Notes: generated by a model not told the origin, from the letters alone. 64,000 bases of DNA from Marinobacter psychrophilus (GCF_001043175.1 NZ_CP011494.1:1612001-1676000), one strand, 5' to 3'. Positions 1 through 10,977 are shown, numbered from the stretch's first letter. Numbers and translations are program-made.

Positions 1-858
1 AGCCGTGCTTCACGCGGCCGCCCGATGGTGAACATTCTGCCGCTGGACGAGGGTGAACGTATCACCACATTCCTGCCGGTTAGAGACTACCCGGAAGATC
101 AGTTTGTATTGATGGCAACATCAGCCGGCGTGGTCAAAAAGACCCCGCTGCCGAACTTCTCCCGCCCACGCAGCAGTGGCCTGATTGCGCTGTCGCTGGA
201 CGAAGGTGACACCCTGATTGGCGCGGCGATCACCGACGGCAGCGCCGAAATCATGTTGTTCTCCACCGCCGGTAAAGCGGTGCGCTTTAAAGAAGAAGCG
301 GTGCGCCCGATGAGTCGCACAGCACGGGGTGTACGCGGTATCCGTATGGCCGAAGGCCATCACGTGGTGTCATTGATCATTCCACAGGATAACGCCGTAC
401 TACTAATGGCGAGCGAACACGGCTACGGCAAACGCACCAACCTGGATGAATTCCCCACGTACGGTCGCGGCAGCCAAGGCGTTATCGCCATGCAGTGTTC
501 TGATCGTAACGGCAACCTGGTGACTGCATTGCAACTGTTCGACGGCGACGAAATGATGCTGATCTCGGACAAGGGCACGCTGGTTCGTACCCGTACAGAT
601 GAAGTGTCTGTGCTCAGTCGCAACACCCAGGGTGTGCGCCTGATCAAACTCAGCCAGGAAGACGAACGCCTGGTGGGTGTAGAGCGCATTGCAGAAACCG
701 ACGCTGAAGAGATCATCGGGGAAGACACCGAGGTTGAAAGTGTCACGGGTGAAGATGCATCAAGTGAGCAAAGTAATCTGCAAGCAGGCGGTGAAACGCT
801 TGACGGTAACAGTACCGATGCAGACGATAATGGCGACGCGGATGCCGGCGACGAATAA
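1..858 (+). CDS. gyrA: DNA gyrase subunit A, C-terminal part (5' end outside window)
   Basis: The reading frame is open from base 1, so this is the last 285 codons of gyrA. DNA gyrase (GyrA2GyrB2) introduces negative supercoils. The visible part is the DNA-wrapping beta-pinwheel domain, shown by repeated blade motifs (GVVKKTPLPNF, ARGVRGIRM, GYGKRTNLDEF, GTLVRTRTDEV, TQGVRLIKL). The catalytic tyrosine domain lies upstream of the window. The protein ends in a tail of about 55 residues rich in Asp, Glu, Ser and Thr. Acidic GyrA tails are known to modulate wrapping in enterobacteria, and a similar role here is inference. serC follows after 51 bases, as in Pseudomonas. Confidence 0.96.
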   Translation, partial: SRASRGRPMVNILPLDEGERITTFLPVRDYPEDQFVLMATSAGVVKKTPLPNFSRPRSSGLIALSLDEGDTLIGAAITDGSAEIMLFSTAGKAVRFKEEAVRPMSRTARGVRGIRMAEGHHVVSLIIPQDNAVLLMASEHGYGKRTNLDEFPTYGRGSQGVIAMQCSDRNGNLVTALQLFDGDEMMLISDKGTLVRTRTDEVSVLSRNTQGVRLIKLSQEDERLVGVERIAETDAEEIIGEDTEVESVTGEDASSEQSNLQAGGETLDGNSTDADDNGDADAGDE

Positions 859-909
859 GTCGCCGCAGCCGGCACACTGAATCAGCAAGACGCGAGAGAC
901 CACAGCAAC

Positions 910-1992
910 ATGAGCAGGGCGTATAATTTTTGTGCAGGCCCGGCAACTTTGCCGGAACAAGTGCTGCTACAGGCACGGGACGAAATGCTCGACTGGCGCG
1001 GTACCGGCATGTCGGTGATGGAAATGAGCCATCGCAGCGACGAGTTTGTTGAAATCGCCGAAACTGCCGAGCAGGATGTGCGTGATTTGGCTGGAATATC
1101 AGACGATTACGCCGTTCTTTTCATGCAGGGCGGCGCCTCTAGCCAGTTTGCTACTGTGCCCCTGAATCTGCTGGGTAACTCAGCCTCCGCTGATTACGTG
1201 AACACCGGTATCTGGTCCGAAAAAGCCATCGCTGAAGCCCGTCGTTACGGCGACGTGAATGTGGTGGCCAGCTCTGCCGGGTGCGGTTTTACCACCGTGC
1301 CCGATCAGACCGGCTGGAAAACCCGTGCTGATGCGGCTTATTTGCATTACACGCCCAATGAAACCATCGGTGGTCTGGAGTTTGATTTTGTTCCCGACAG
1401 CGGCAAGGTGCCTTTGGTTGCGGACATGTCATCCAGCATGCTGTCGTGCCCCGTAGACGTCTCGAAATTCGGTCTGATTTACGCCGGCGCGCAGAAAAAT
1501 ATCGGTCCTTCTGGCCTCGTGGTTGTCATCGTTCGCAAAGATTTGCTGGGTAAAGCCCACGTGAAGATCCCGACCATGATGAACTATCAGGTGATGGCCG
1601 ATAACGCCTCGATGTTCAACACGCCGGCGACTTACTCTTGGTACCTTACGGGTCTGGTTTTCAAGTGGCTGAAAGATCAGGGCGGCGTAAGCGCCATAGG
1701 CGAGCTCAACGCCCGCAAAGCGAAAAAGCTGTACCATTTTATTGATACCAACCCGTTGTACTCCAACCCCATTGACCCGCGCTTCCGCTCCCGGATGAAC
1801 GTGCCCTTCATTCTTGCTGACGAGGCTCTAAACAGCGCTTTTTTAAAAGGTGCTGATGAGCGCCAGTTGCTGAACCTGAAAGGTCACCGGTCAGTAGGCG
1901 GCATGCGAGCCAGCATCTACAACGCTATGCCGGAAGCCGGCGTAGACGCACTGATCTTCTATATGGCGGAATTTGCCAAGGAGCGCGGTTAA
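910..1992 (+). CDS. serC: Phosphoserine aminotransferase
   Basis: SerC converts 3-phosphohydroxypyruvate and glutamate to phosphoserine, and also acts in pyridoxal phosphate synthesis. It is a cytosolic PLP enzyme. The 360 residues match the family length. The start MSRAYNFCAGPATLP is diagnostic, and the PLP-lysine motif AGAQKNIGPSG lies near residue 197. The C-terminal GHRSVGGMRASIYNA segment is also typical. The gene starts a tight run: pheA begins two bases after its stop, which points to co-transcription of serine and aromatic/histidine synthesis. Confidence 0.97.
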   Translation: MSRAYNFCAGPATLPEQVLLQARDEMLDWRGTGMSVMEMSHRSDEFVEIAETAEQDVRDLAGISDDYAVLFMQGGASSQFATVPLNLLGNSASADYVNTGIWSEKAIAEARRYGDVNVVASSAGCGFTTVPDQTGWKTRADAAYLHYTPNETIGGLEFDFVPDSGKVPLVADMSSSMLSCPVDVSKFGLIYAGAQKNIGPSGLVVVIVRKDLLGKAHVKIPTMMNYQVMADNASMFNTPATYSWYLTGLVFKWLKDQGGVSAIGELNARKAKKLYHFIDTNPLYSNPIDPRFRSRMNVPFILADEALNSAFLKGADERQLLNLKGHRSVGGMRASIYNAMPEAGVDALIFYMAEFAKERG

Positions 1993-1994
1993 CC

Positions 1995-3092
1995 ATGAGC
2001 GATGAGCAAGCTCGATTGGCGGAACTGCGCGACGAAATAGACAGTATTGATCAGCAGATTATGAAGCTGATCAGTGCCCGCGCCCGCTGCGCCCAAGAAG
2101 TTGCCCATGTAAAAATGGCCGCCAATCCGGGGCAAGATGTGGTTTTCTACCGCCCCGAACGCGAAGCCCAGGTACTGCGCCGTATTATGGAACAAAACCC
2201 GGGGCCGTTGCCCGGCGAGGAAATGGCGCGCTTGTTCCGCGAAATTATGTCGGTGTGCCTGGCCCTTGAAAAACCCATGCACATTGCCTTTTTGGGGCCG
2301 TTGGGCACCTTTACCCAGGCCGCTGCGCTCAAGCACTTTGGCCACTCGGTGGTGAGCGTGCCCATGCCTGCCATTGATGCGGTGTTCCGCGAAGTGGAAT
2401 CTGGAGCTGCGCACTACGGCGTAGTGCCCGTTGAGAATTCTACCGAAGGCATGATCAACCACACTCTGGATATGTTCATGTCGTCGCCGTTGAAAATCTG
2501 CGGCGAAGTGCAACTTCGCATTCACCACCACCTGATGGTGGCGCCGCAGCACGACGGCCAGGAAATCACCCGAATTTACTCGCACCAGCAGTCGTTCGCC
2601 CAGTGCCGCCAGTGGCTGGATACCCACCGCTACGGCATCGAACGCATCAGCGTTTCCAGCAACGCTGAGGCGGCGCGCCGTGCGGCGGCAGAGCCAGGCG
2701 CCGCAGCCATTGCCGGCGATATGGCGGCAGAGCTCTACGGTTTGGTCAAGCTGGCAAACAGCATTGAAGATCGGCCCGACAACACCACCCGTTTTCTGAT
2801 TATTGGCCGCGAAGCGGTTACCCCCAGCGGTCACGATAAGTCGTCAGTGCTGGTGTCTATGCGCAATAAGCCGGGCGCTTTGTATCAGTTGTTAGAACCG
2901 TTCCACAGCCACGGCATCAGCCTGACTCGCATTGAAACCCGGCCTTCGCAAACGGGCACCTGGGCCTATGTGTTCTACATCGATTTTGAAGGCCATATGG
3001 ACGACGAGCCCGCTCGTAAAGTGTTGGCCGAAGTGGATGTAGAAGCGGTAGAACTCAAGCGTTTGGGGTCTTACCCTATTGGTGTGCTTTAA
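1995..3092 (+). CDS. pheA: Bifunctional chorismate mutase/prephenate dehydratase (P-protein)
   Basis: PheA converts chorismate to prephenate and then to phenylpyruvate for phenylalanine synthesis. Three domains are visible in the 365 residues. A chorismate-mutase AroQ helix bundle occupies about 1-90 (LRDEIDSIDQQIMKLISAR). The prephenate dehydratase domain runs from about 93 to 275 (AFLGPLGTFTQAA, VPVENSTEGM, and the TTRFLIIG motif). A C-terminal ACT domain (about 283-360) contains the GALYQLL and ESRP-like IETRPS elements of phenylalanine feedback. It is spaced 2 bases after serC and 19 bases before hisC. Confidence 0.97.
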   Translation: MSDEQARLAELRDEIDSIDQQIMKLISARARCAQEVAHVKMAANPGQDVVFYRPEREAQVLRRIMEQNPGPLPGEEMARLFREIMSVCLALEKPMHIAFLGPLGTFTQAAALKHFGHSVVSVPMPAIDAVFREVESGAAHYGVVPVENSTEGMINHTLDMFMSSPLKICGEVQLRIHHHLMVAPQHDGQEITRIYSHQQSFAQCRQWLDTHRYGIERISVSSNAEAARRAAAEPGAAAIAGDMAAELYGLVKLANSIEDRPDNTTRFLIIGREAVTPSGHDKSSVLVSMRNKPGALYQLLEPFHSHGISLTRIETRPSQTGTWAYVFYIDFEGHMDDEPARKVLAEVDVEAVELKRLGSYPIGVL

Positions 3093-3111
3093 CCCGCTTT
3101 AAGGACAAATC

Positions 3112-4236
3112 ATGGCGATTGATTACCAGAGTCTTGCAGTATCCGGTGTTCAGGCGTTATCGCCGTATCAACCGGGTAAACCAATTGCAGAGTTGGCGCG
3201 CGAGCTGGGCCTGAATCCGGCCGACATCATAAAGCTGGCCAGCAACGAAAATCCACTGGGCCCCAGTCCGAAAGCCGTGCAAGCTGCGCAAAAAGCGATG
3301 GGCGAGTTGTGCTTGTATCCAGACGGTAACGGCTTTAATTTGAAGCAGGCCTTGGCTAAGCGTTTTACTGTAGAAACGTCACAACTGACTCTGGGCAACG
3401 GTTCTAATGACTTGCTGGAAGTGATCGCCCGTTGCTTTGCCAGTGCTGATGACGAAGTGATCTATTCCCAGTATGCCTTTGCCGTTTACCCGATTGTTAC
3501 CCAAGCGATTGGCGCGCGGGGCGTGTGTGTTCCAGCGCAACACTGGGGACATGATCTGAATGCGATGGCTGAGGCGATTACCGATCGCACAAAACTTATT
3601 TTTGTGGCCAACCCCAACAACCCCACAGGCACGGTGCACGGCGCTAAAGCCTTGAAGGCGTTTATGGACAAAGTGCCCGCGCGGGTGCTGGTGGTGTTAG
3701 ACGAAGCTTACTGCGAATACATGCAAGGCGAGGACGACGCCGACGGCCTGGTGCTGTTGCCCGATTATCCCAATCTGATTGTGTGCCGCACTTTTTCCAA
3801 AGCCTGGGGCCTGGCGGCGCTGCGCATTGGTTACAGTATCAGCTCTGCGGCCATTGCCAACATTCTTAACCGGGTGCGCCAGCCGTTTAACGTGGGCAGC
3901 GTTTCTTTAGCCGCGGCTACTGCGGTGTTGGGCGACGAAGCTTATCTGAATGAAGCGCGCAGGGTGAACAGTGATGGCCTGGCTCAGCTTGGTGCTGCGT
4001 TTGAGGCCATGGGATTGTCGTATATTCCGTCTACGGCCAACTTTATTGCGGTAGATGTGGGTGAACATGCCATGGATGTTTATCAGGCGCTTTTGGCACA
4101 CGGTGTGATTGTGCGCCCCGTCGCCGGTTACGGCATGCCGCGACACCTGCGGGTGTCGGTGGGTCTGGCGAAAGAAAACGCGCGCTTTATAGAGGCCCTT
4201 TCCCAGACGCTGGTTGCGTCCGGGCAGGGCGCTTAA
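3112..4236 (+). CDS. hisC: Histidinol-phosphate/aromatic aminotransferase
   Basis: This class-II fold PLP aminotransferase of the HisC family acts on histidinol phosphate and commonly also on aromatic oxo-acids. The 374 residues include the substrate-site region SNENPLGPSP, the cofactor motifs NPNNPTGT and VLDEAYCEY, and the PLP-lysine motif RTFSKAWGLAALRIGY. It sits between pheA and tyrA-aroA rather than in a his operon. A role as the phenylpyruvate/hydroxyphenylpyruvate aminotransferase is therefore likely (inference from context). A ribosome site AAGGA precedes the ATG. Confidence 0.93.
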   Translation: MAIDYQSLAVSGVQALSPYQPGKPIAELARELGLNPADIIKLASNENPLGPSPKAVQAAQKAMGELCLYPDGNGFNLKQALAKRFTVETSQLTLGNGSNDLLEVIARCFASADDEVIYSQYAFAVYPIVTQAIGARGVCVPAQHWGHDLNAMAEAITDRTKLIFVANPNNPTGTVHGAKALKAFMDKVPARVLVVLDEAYCEYMQGEDDADGLVLLPDYPNLIVCRTFSKAWGLAALRIGYSISSAAIANILNRVRQPFNVGSVSLAAATAVLGDEAYLNEARRVNSDGLAQLGAAFEAMGLSYIPSTANFIAVDVGEHAMDVYQALLAHGVIVRPVAGYGMPRHLRVSVGLAKENARFIEALSQTLVASGQGA

Positions 4237-4237
4237 C

Positions 4238-6466
4238 ATGCCCGTAGCTCAGCCTCTGTTTCAGCGCGTTGCGATAATTGGTCTGGGGCTGATCGGTGGT
4301 TCGTTGGCTGCGGCTCTGCGCGAAAACAAGCTGGCGGAAGAAGTGGTGGGTTTTGACACCCGCGCCGACGAGCTGGCCCTGGGCGTTGAGTTGGGCGTGA
4401 TCGACAGCGCTGCAGAGTCTGCTGCGCAGGCGGTCAGCGGAGCTGATCTGGTGGTGTTGGCAGTGCCAGTAAAAGCCACCCAGTCGGTGTTGCGGGAAAT
4501 ACAACCGGCGCTGAACGGCGATGCCATTATTACTGATGTGGGTAGTACGAAAAGTGGATTTGTAAACGATGTGCGCGCGGTTTTGGGGCATTTACCAGCA
4601 ACGGTGATACCTGGCCACCCCATTGCCGGCTCGGAGAAAAGCGGCATTCGGGCGGCGAATTCGCAACTGTTCGCCAAACACAAAGTCATTTTGACGCCTG
4701 CGGATGATGCTTGCCCGCAGGCCTTGGGCAAAGTAACCGCTATGTGGCGTGCCTGCGATGCTAACGTGCTGACTATGGCTGCAGAGCATCATGACGAGGT
4801 GCTGGCCGCCACTAGCCATTTGCCTCATCTTATTGCGTTTTCCCTGGTAGATACTCTCGCCGGCGACGACCAGAATATGGATATATTCCGTTACGCGGCC
4901 GGCGGATTCCGTGATTTTACTCGCATTGCTGCCAGCGATCCGGTTATGTGGCGTGATATCTTTCTGTCAAACCGCGACGCTGTGCTGCATACGATTGACC
5001 GGTTTACCCAAGATCTCGACCAACTGCGTTCGGCCATTGCCGGCCAGGATGGGGACACTTTGTTACGGGTTTTTACTCGTGCCAGAGCTGCTCGCGAACA
5101 CTTTTCAAAAATGCTCTCAGGACAGGCCTACGTGACTAACAATACAGAACATCAGGTGACCTTCCGGGCCCAGCCCGCTGGCCCAATTGTGGGAGATATT
5201 CGGGTGCCGGGCGACAAATCCATGTCGCACCGCTCTATTATGTTGGGCGCTTTGGCCGAGGGCATTACCGAAGTGAGCGGCTTTCTGGAAGGCGAAGACA
5301 GCCTGGCCACGGTGCAGGCTTTTCGCGATATGGGTGTGACCATTGAAGGCCCTAACAATGGCTTCGTGCGCATTCACGGTGTTGGCATGAACGGTTTGCA
5401 GGCGCCGCGCGGGCCCATTTATTTGGGCAACTCCGGCACAGGAATGCGGCTGTTTTCTGGTTTGCTGGCGGCTCAGACGTTTGACTCTGAACTGGTGGGT
5501 GACGCCAGCCTTACCAAGCGGCCGATGAGCCGGGTGGCCGATCCGCTGCGCGCCATGGGTGCGGTGATTGACACGGCCGAAGGTGGACGGCCACCGCTGA
5601 AAATTCGCGGCAGCCAGCCACTGACCGGAATTCACTACGACATGCCGGTGGCGAGTGCTCAGGTAAAATCTTGCCTGTTACTGGCCGGATTATATGCCGA
5701 AGGCATTACCTCAGTTACTGAGCCTGCGCCCACGCGTGACCATACCGAGCGCATGCTGGAAGGTTTTGGTTACCATGTGTATCGCAATGACGCGACCTCC
5801 AGCGTCAGCGGCGGCGGCAAGCTGCTCGCTTGCAACATTGACGTGCCGGCCGACATTTCGTCCGCGGCGTTTTTTTTGGTAGCCGGCAGCATTGCGCCAG
5901 GCTCTGACCTGACATTGCGCCACGTCGGTATGAATCCCACGCGTGTCGGTGTAATTAATATACTGCGGCTAATGGGAGCAAGCATTGACGTTAGTAACGA
6001 GCGCGCGATTGGCGGCGAGCCGGTAGCGGATATTCGCGTGCGTTACGCCCCACTTAAAGGCATCGACATTCCTGAAAGGGACGTGCCGCTGGCCATCGAC
6101 GAGTTTCCGGTCTTGTTTATCGCTGCTACTTTCGCCGAAGGCCGAACCACACTGCGTGGCGCGGAAGAACTGCGGGTTAAAGAAAGTGACCGTATTCAGG
6201 CAATGGCCGACGGTTTGGCGGCCGTAGGCGTTAAAACCACGGTCATTCCCGACGGCATCATCATCGACGGAGGCCAGGCCATGACCGGCGGGATTGTTAA
6301 CAGCCACGGCGACCATCGCATTGCCATGTCGTTTGCTGTGGCCTCACTGCGAGCACAAGGCGAGATTGTCATCAACGACTGTGCCAACGTTGCAACGTCG
6401 TTCCCCGGCTTTGTTGAACTGGCGCAGCAGGTGGGTATGAATATCCAAAGCCAGGGAGACGTCTGA
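4238..6466 (+). CDS. tyrA-aroA: Fused prephenate dehydrogenase / EPSP synthase
   Basis: This 742-residue fusion joins two aromatic-pathway enzymes. Residues about 12-295 are an NAD-binding TyrA domain ([17 protein letters not shown], then GSTKS and [10 protein letters not shown]). Residues about 310-740 are AroA, 5-enolpyruvylshikimate-3-phosphate synthase ([36 protein letters not shown], and the late motif [14 protein letters not shown]). The ATG at 4238 lies one base after the hisC stop. An in-frame ATG at 4214 would overlap hisC and is less likely. The LGNSGTGMR motif suggests a class I (glyphosate-sensitive type) EPSP synthase, though this is not proven from sequence alone. cmk overlaps its stop by one base. 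Confidence 0.96.
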   Translation: MPVAQPLFQRVAIIGLGLIGGSLAAALRENKLAEEVVGFDTRADELALGVELGVIDSAAESAAQAVSGADLVVLAVPVKATQSVLREIQPALNGDAIITDVGSTKSGFVNDVRAVLGHLPATVIPGHPIAGSEKSGIRAANSQLFAKHKVILTPADDACPQALGKVTAMWRACDANVLTMAAEHHDEVLAATSHLPHLIAFSLVDTLAGDDQNMDIFRYAAGGFRDFTRIAASDPVMWRDIFLSNRDAVLHTIDRFTQDLDQLRSAIAGQDGDTLLRVFTRARAAREHFSKMLSGQAYVTNNTEHQVTFRAQPAGPIVGDIRVPGDKSMSHRSIMLGALAEGITEVSGFLEGEDSLATVQAFRDMGVTIEGPNNGFVRIHGVGMNGLQAPRGPIYLGNSGTGMRLFSGLLAAQTFDSELVGDASLTKRPMSRVADPLRAMGAVIDTAEGGRPPLKIRGSQPLTGIHYDMPVASAQVKSCLLLAGLYAEGITSVTEPAPTRDHTERMLEGFGYHVYRNDATSSVSGGGKLLACNIDVPADISSAAFFLVAGSIAPGSDLTLRHVGMNPTRVGVINILRLMGASIDVSNERAIGGEPVADIRVRYAPLKGIDIPERDVPLAIDEFPVLFIAATFAEGRTTLRGAEELRVKESDRIQAMADGLAAVGVKTTVIPDGIIIDGGQAMTGGIVNSHGDHRIAMSFAVASLRAQGEIVINDCANVATSFPGFVELAQQVGMNIQSQGDV

Positions 6467-7146
6467 TGGGTGCGCAGCTAGCAGCGGTTATTACGGTCGA
6501 TGGCCCGGGTGGTTCGGGTAAGGGGACTATTACCCAAATGCTGGCGCGCAAGTTGGGCTGGCATCTGTTGGACAGCGGCGCTCTTTACCGTTTGACCGCA
6601 TTGGCGGCCGAGCGCCAGGGCGTGGCGCTAGACAACGAGCCTGCTTTGGTCGTGGTGGCTGCCGGCCTGGATGTCACCTTTGAACCCACAGCCCCTGGTG
6701 AGCCCACAAAAGTACTGCTGGCCGGAGAAGATGTAAACGCGGCGATTCGCACCGAACAATGTGGCAATAACGCGTCTAAAGTGGCGGTGATGCAGTCCGT
6801 GCGAGATGCTCTTTTGCAGCGCCAGCGCGATTTTCGTAAGGCGCCAGGCCTGGTAGCCGACGGTCGCGATATGGGCACAGTGGTGTTCCCGGACGCACCG
6901 GTAAAAATCTTTTTGACGGCCAGTGCTGAAGAGCGGGCACAACGCCGTTTTAGCCAGTTGCTGCAAGCTGGCGTCGATGTTAGTATTGCGAACGTTTTAG
7001 AAGAGATTCGGGTACGTGATGAACGGGACATGAATCGTTCAGCTGCCCCGCTTAAGCCCGCGGATGATGCGCAAGTCATTGATTCCACAGGTTTAAGCAT
7101 AGAAGAGGTGTTAGGCAGGTGTATGGCAGCAGCAGGCCAGGCCTGA
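6466..7146 (+). CDS. cmk: Cytidylate kinase
   Basis: Cmk phosphorylates CMP and dCMP with ATP. The 226 residues begin with the P-loop [11 protein letters not shown] (about residues 9-19). The nucleotide and substrate motifs LLDSGALYR and [15 protein letters not shown] follow. The start codon shares one base with the upstream stop (ATGA-type junction), so translation is probably coupled to tyrA-aroA. rpsA follows after about 130 bases, the arrangement seen across gammaproteobacteria. Confidence 0.97.
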   Translation: MGAQLAAVITVDGPGGSGKGTITQMLARKLGWHLLDSGALYRLTALAAERQGVALDNEPALVVVAAGLDVTFEPTAPGEPTKVLLAGEDVNAAIRTEQCGNNASKVAVMQSVRDALLQRQRDFRKAPGLVADGRDMGTVVFPDAPVKIFLTASAEERAQRRFSQLLQAGVDVSIANVLEEIRVRDERDMNRSAAPLKPADDAQVIDSTGLSIEEVLGRCMAAAGQA

Positions 7147-7274
7147 CGGCACCTTTTTGCCATTGGAAATCCGGGAACAGCACAATCTGCCAGCCCCAGG
7201 CTGATTCCGGACTTAATTAACAGACCGTGTTGCTGGCGGCACGAGATACTTGCGTTGAACATATAGGACTCATA

Positions 7275-8969
7275 ATGAGCGAGAGCTTTGCGGATCTTTT
7301 TGAAGAAAGCCTAAAAGAAATTGATATGCAGCCAGGTTCCATCGTCCAGGGAACCGTTGTTGATATCGATAGCGACTGGGTCACCGTTAACGCCGGACTG
7401 AAGTCCGAAGGCGTTATCCCCGCCTCCCAGTTCCTGAATGAAAAAGGCGAGATGGAAGTAGTCATAGGCGACGTTGTAGACGTGGCCCTTGAAGCAGTTG
7501 AAGATGGTTTTGGCGAAACCCGCCTATCCCGCGAAAAGGCCAAGCGTGCAGAAGCCTGGACAGTGCTTGAAAAGTCCTTCGCAGCGGAAGAAGTAGTTAA
7601 AGGTATTATTAACGGCAAGGTTAAGGGTGGTTTCACCGTTGATCTGGCTGGCATTCGTGCGTTCCTGCCGGGCTCCCTGGTAGACGTTCGTCCGGTTCGC
7701 GACACCGCGCACCTCGAGAATAAAGAACTGGAATTCAAGGTTATCAAGCTCGACCAGAAGCGCAACAACGTGGTTGTTTCACGTCGTGCCGTTCTGGAAG
7801 CTGAAAACAGCGCCGAGCGCGAAGCTCTGCTGGAAACCCTGACCGAAGGTCTGACAATTAAGGGTATCGTCAAGAACCTGACCGACTACGGCGCGTTCGT
7901 AGATCTGGGCGGTGTTGACGGCCTGCTGCACATTACCGATATGGCCTGGAAGCGCATCAAGCATCCGAGCGAAATCGTGAACGTTGGCGATGAAATCAAT
8001 GTCAAGGTTCTGAAATTTGACCGTGAGCGCAACCGCGTATCACTGGGTCTGAAGCAGCTGGGTGAAGATCCCTGGGTTGAAATCAAGGCTCGCTACCCAG
8101 AAGGTAGCAGGGTCACAGCACGCGTTACCAACCTGACCGATTACGGCTGTTTTGCTGAGCTGGAAGAAGGCGTTGAAGGTCTGGTTCACGTGTCTGAAAT
8201 GGATTGGACCAACAAAAACATCCATCCTTCTAAAGTTGTCCAGGTTGGCGACGAAGTGGGTGTGATGATTCTGGATATCGATGAAGAGCGTCGTCGTATT
8301 TCCTTGGGTATCAAGCAGTGTGTATCCAACCCATGGGAAGACTTCTCTGGCAACTTCAACAAGGGCGACAAAATCTCCGGTAAGATCAAGTCAATCACTG
8401 ACTTTGGTATCTTCATCGGTTTGGATGGTGGCATCGACGGTCTGGTTCACTTGTCTGACATCAGCTGGAACGAGACTGGCGAAGAAGCCGTACGTGAATA
8501 CAAGAAGGGCGACGAAGTTGACACCGTTATCCTGTCTGTAGATCCCGAGCGCGAGCGTATCTCTCTGGGTATCAAACAGCTGGAAAGCGATCCGTTTGCG
8601 GAGTTCGTTCAGTTGAATGACAAAGGCTCTATCGTTAAAGGTATTGTTTCTGCCGTCGATGCCAAGGCAGCTACTATTACCCTGAGCGATGAAGTTGAAG
8701 CAATTCTAAAGGCTTCCGAAATCAGCCGTGATCGTGTTGAAGATGCACGCAACGCGTTGAAGGAAGGCGAAGAAGTTGAAGCTAAGATCATCAGCATTGA
8801 TCGCAAAAACCGCATTATCAACCTGTCCGTCAAGTCGAAAGACGTTGAAGACGACAAGCAGGCTCTGGATACAGTGCGTACCAAGACTGTAGAAAGCGCC
8901 TCCGGTGCGACCACCATTGGTGATCTCATCAAGGAACAGATGCAGCAGCAGAACGCCAACAAGGATTAA
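7275..8969 (+). CDS. rpsA: 30S ribosomal protein S1
   Basis: S1 binds mRNA on the 30S subunit and is needed for initiation on structured or weak ribosome sites. The 564 residues contain six S1/OB repeats. Later repeats show the typical [21 protein letters not shown] pattern in shortened or varied forms ([40 protein letters not shown]). Length and the start [13 protein letters not shown] match the family. An in-frame ATG at 7227 would add 16 unrelated residues. The ATG at 7275, behind AGGACT, is preferred. A strong terminator follows directly. Confidence 0.98.
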   Translation: MSESFADLFEESLKEIDMQPGSIVQGTVVDIDSDWVTVNAGLKSEGVIPASQFLNEKGEMEVVIGDVVDVALEAVEDGFGETRLSREKAKRAEAWTVLEKSFAAEEVVKGIINGKVKGGFTVDLAGIRAFLPGSLVDVRPVRDTAHLENKELEFKVIKLDQKRNNVVVSRRAVLEAENSAEREALLETLTEGLTIKGIVKNLTDYGAFVDLGGVDGLLHITDMAWKRIKHPSEIVNVGDEINVKVLKFDRERNRVSLGLKQLGEDPWVEIKARYPEGSRVTARVTNLTDYGCFAELEEGVEGLVHVSEMDWTNKNIHPSKVVQVGDEVGVMILDIDEERRRISLGIKQCVSNPWEDFSGNFNKGDKISGKIKSITDFGIFIGLDGGIDGLVHLSDISWNETGEEAVREYKKGDEVDTVILSVDPERERISLGIKQLESDPFAEFVQLNDKGSIVKGIVSAVDAKAATITLSDEVEAILKASEISRDRVEDARNALKEGEEVEAKIISIDRKNRIINLSVKSKDVEDDKQALDTVRTKTVESASGATTIGDLIKEQMQQQNANKD

Positions 8970-8991
8970 TTTCTGAGTTGTGTTAAAAAAA

Positions 8992-9017
8992 ACGGGCTCT
9001 AAGAGCCCGTTTTTTTT
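8992..9017 (+). terminator. Rho-independent terminator of rpsA
   Basis: An 8-bp perfect GC-rich stem (ACGGGCTC paired with GAGCCCGT, loop TAA) is followed by a run of eight T. It ends the operon 22 bases after the rpsA stop. Confidence 0.95.
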
Positions 9018-9099
9018 GTGTTTTTTTTCGGTGTGGCTAAACTATAGTCATGGTAAGGTAGTTTATTAACCGAATAAAAACGCAAGAGGGCAATGCCTC

Positions 9100-9396
9100 A
9101 TGACAAAGTCGGAACTGGTTGAGTTAATTGCTTCAAAGCAGACGCAGTTGTCGGTAAAAGACGTGGAACTGGCGGTAAAAACCATCATCGAACACATGTC
9201 TCGATCTCTGGCAGATGGCCAGCGCATCGAAATTCGCGGTTTTGGCAGTTTTTCCCTCCACCATCGTGCCGCGCGAGTAGGGCGTAACCCGAAATCCGGT
9301 GAAGCAGTACAGTTACCGGCAAAATTTGTGCCCCACTTCAAACCCGGCAAAGAACTGCGCGAACAGGTCAACGAGAGCTTGAAACAGGGTTTCTGA
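9100..9396 (+). CDS. ihfB: Integration host factor subunit beta
   Basis: IHF is a heterodimeric (IhfA/IhfB) nucleoid protein that sharply bends DNA. The 98 residues begin [11 protein letters not shown]. The beta-arm region has [22 protein letters not shown] and the intercalating proline element RNPKSGE. A -10-like TATAGT lies at 9043-9048. GAGG (9086-9089) can pair with CCTC (9096-9099) just before the ATG, so the ribosome site might be partly masked (inference). The stop is 59 bases before lapA. Confidence 0.96.
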   Translation: MTKSELVELIASKQTQLSVKDVELAVKTIIEHMSRSLADGQRIEIRGFGSFSLHHRAARVGRNPKSGEAVQLPAKFVPHFKPGKELREQVNESLKQGF

Positions 9397-9455
9397 TTTT
9401 GCGTTGGGTGCCGTTTCTCAATCGGGCTTGAATGGCCTTCAGGAGTTCTATTGTT

Positions 9456-9758
9456 ATGGCGGGATTACAGAAAATCCTGATCGTTCTGTTGGTACTAGTG
9501 CTGGTTCTGTTAGCACTGGTGTTCTCATTGAACAATCAGATGGCCGTTCCGCTGAATTTTCTGATTTTTGAAACCCGCCCCCATGGCGTAGCGATGTGGA
9601 TAATCCTGGCCTTTGTGATTGGCGCTGTGGTGGGTGTTCTGATGGCCACACTGGCTACGGTAAAGGCCAAGGTGTCGCGGCGATCCCTGCAGAAAAAGCT
9701 TGAACGTACTGAACAAACACTGGAAAAAGAGCGGGCCCAGAACGACCGGACGGTTTAA
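9456..9758 (+). CDS. lapA: LPS assembly protein LapA (DUF1049, YciS-like)
   Basis: LapA is a small inner-membrane protein that works with LapB in FtsH-dependent control of LpxC and so of lipopolysaccharide synthesis. The sequence shows two hydrophobic helices (about residues 4-24 and 41-63) followed by a charged coiled-coil tail rich in Lys, Glu and Arg. The ATG at 9456 is preferred over 9432 because AGGAG lies at 9441-9445. The stop TAA overlaps the lapB ATG (TAATG), indicating coupled translation. Confidence 0.9.
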   Translation: MAGLQKILIVLLVLVLVLLALVFSLNNQMAVPLNFLIFETRPHGVAMWIILAFVIGAVVGVLMATLATVKAKVSRRSLQKKLERTEQTLEKERAQNDRTV

Positions 9759-10924
9759 TGGATATGATTTTTCAGTGGCTGCTGGTTAGCACAGCAGTTG
9801 CGGTTGGTTGGGCTGTTGGCCGCTTCGGGGGTTCGCGCAACCGCAATGAGGTAATAGCAGATGAAGAAATGGTGCGTGACCGTTTGCAATTTCTGTTCAC
9901 CAACTACTCCGACCAAGCCGTTGATAATTTTGTTCAGTCACTGGCGGTCAACCGCGACACCGTCAGCCTGCATTTATCCATTGGCAGCCATTTCCGCAAC
10001 AAAGGCGAAACAGACCGCGCTATTCTGATTCATCAGAATTTGCTCGACCGCCCTGAGCTTCCTGCCCGTTATTCTCCTCAAGTGACCCTCGAGCTGGCTC
10101 TGGACTACCTCAATGCCGGTTTGCTCGATCGTGCAGAGACGTTATTGCAGCAGCTAATGGGCGATCGTGAATACGGCCGTAGTGCCGCAATCCAGCTGAT
10201 TGATCTGTACGAACGCGAGCGTGAATGGGGTAAAGCTTCTCAGGTAGCTCACACGCTCACCCGTGGTGACGCAGACCCTGCGATGTTTAAAATTCTGGCT
10301 TATCTGACCTGCGAAAAATCTGAACAAGCATTGCGCAAAGATGACCGTTGGAGCGCTCAGCGCTTGGCCAAAGAAGCGTTGGAATTCGACCGCTCTTGCG
10401 TGCGTGGCACTTTGATACTGATGAAATTGCTGACTCGTCAGGGTAGCTTCCGCGAAGCCGGCACCATGGCACTCAAAGTGTTCGAGCAGAACCCTGACTT
10501 CGGCCCGGAAGCCATCGACCAGCTGATGAAGCTGGAACGCGAACATGGCGATGTTGGCAAGCTCGGTCGCAAGTTGCGCAAACTTTATGAAAGCTACCCC
10601 AGCACCAGCTTGTTGCTGGCGCTGGTAGAATCGGTAGAGCGCCGCTCCGGCCGCCAGGCAGCTATTGCTCTGCTTCGTGGCGAATTGGAAGTCCGCCCTA
10701 GCGTACGCGGCCTATTGCAGCTGGTTGAAATGGCCGGATACGAAAAGGGCATGACCACCGATGAAGGCCGTTTGGTCAGCCGTATTGGCGAATTGATACT
10801 GCACAACCGCTCTGTCTACCGCTGCGTAAACTGCGGTTTTGACGGCCAGCAGTTGCACTGGCTGTGCCCAAGCTGTCGTCAATGGGAAACCGTTCGCCCA
10901 ATTCAGGGCGTAGACGCAGAATAA
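9758..10924 (+). CDS. lapB: LPS assembly protein LapB (TPR plus rubredoxin-like metal site)
   Basis: LapB (YciM) is an inner-membrane-anchored TPR protein that helps FtsH degrade LpxC and coordinates LPS assembly. Features in order: an N-terminal membrane helix (about 3-20), tandem TPR helices (about 30-340), and a C-terminal rubredoxin-like knuckle with cysteine pairs CVNCGF and CPSC. Length (388) and order fit the family. It is translationally coupled to lapA, and pyrF follows after 53 bases. Confidence 0.95.
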   Translation: MDMIFQWLLVSTAVAVGWAVGRFGGSRNRNEVIADEEMVRDRLQFLFTNYSDQAVDNFVQSLAVNRDTVSLHLSIGSHFRNKGETDRAILIHQNLLDRPELPARYSPQVTLELALDYLNAGLLDRAETLLQQLMGDREYGRSAAIQLIDLYEREREWGKASQVAHTLTRGDADPAMFKILAYLTCEKSEQALRKDDRWSAQRLAKEALEFDRSCVRGTLILMKLLTRQGSFREAGTMALKVFEQNPDFGPEAIDQLMKLEREHGDVGKLGRKLRKLYESYPSTSLLLALVESVERRSGRQAAIALLRGELEVRPSVRGLLQLVEMAGYEKGMTTDEGRLVSRIGELILHNRSVYRCVNCGFDGQQLHWLCPSCRQWETVRPIQGVDAE

Positions 10925-10977
10925 ACCAGCGATCCCCCATAGACTACATCCATTCACTTTACGTCAGGAACCCTAGC

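Noticed and set aside
423..875. Long minus-strand open frames inside gyrA, pheA, ybbP, rpsA and other core genes
   Set aside because: They are shadows of high-GC coding sequence on the other strand with no family features of their own.
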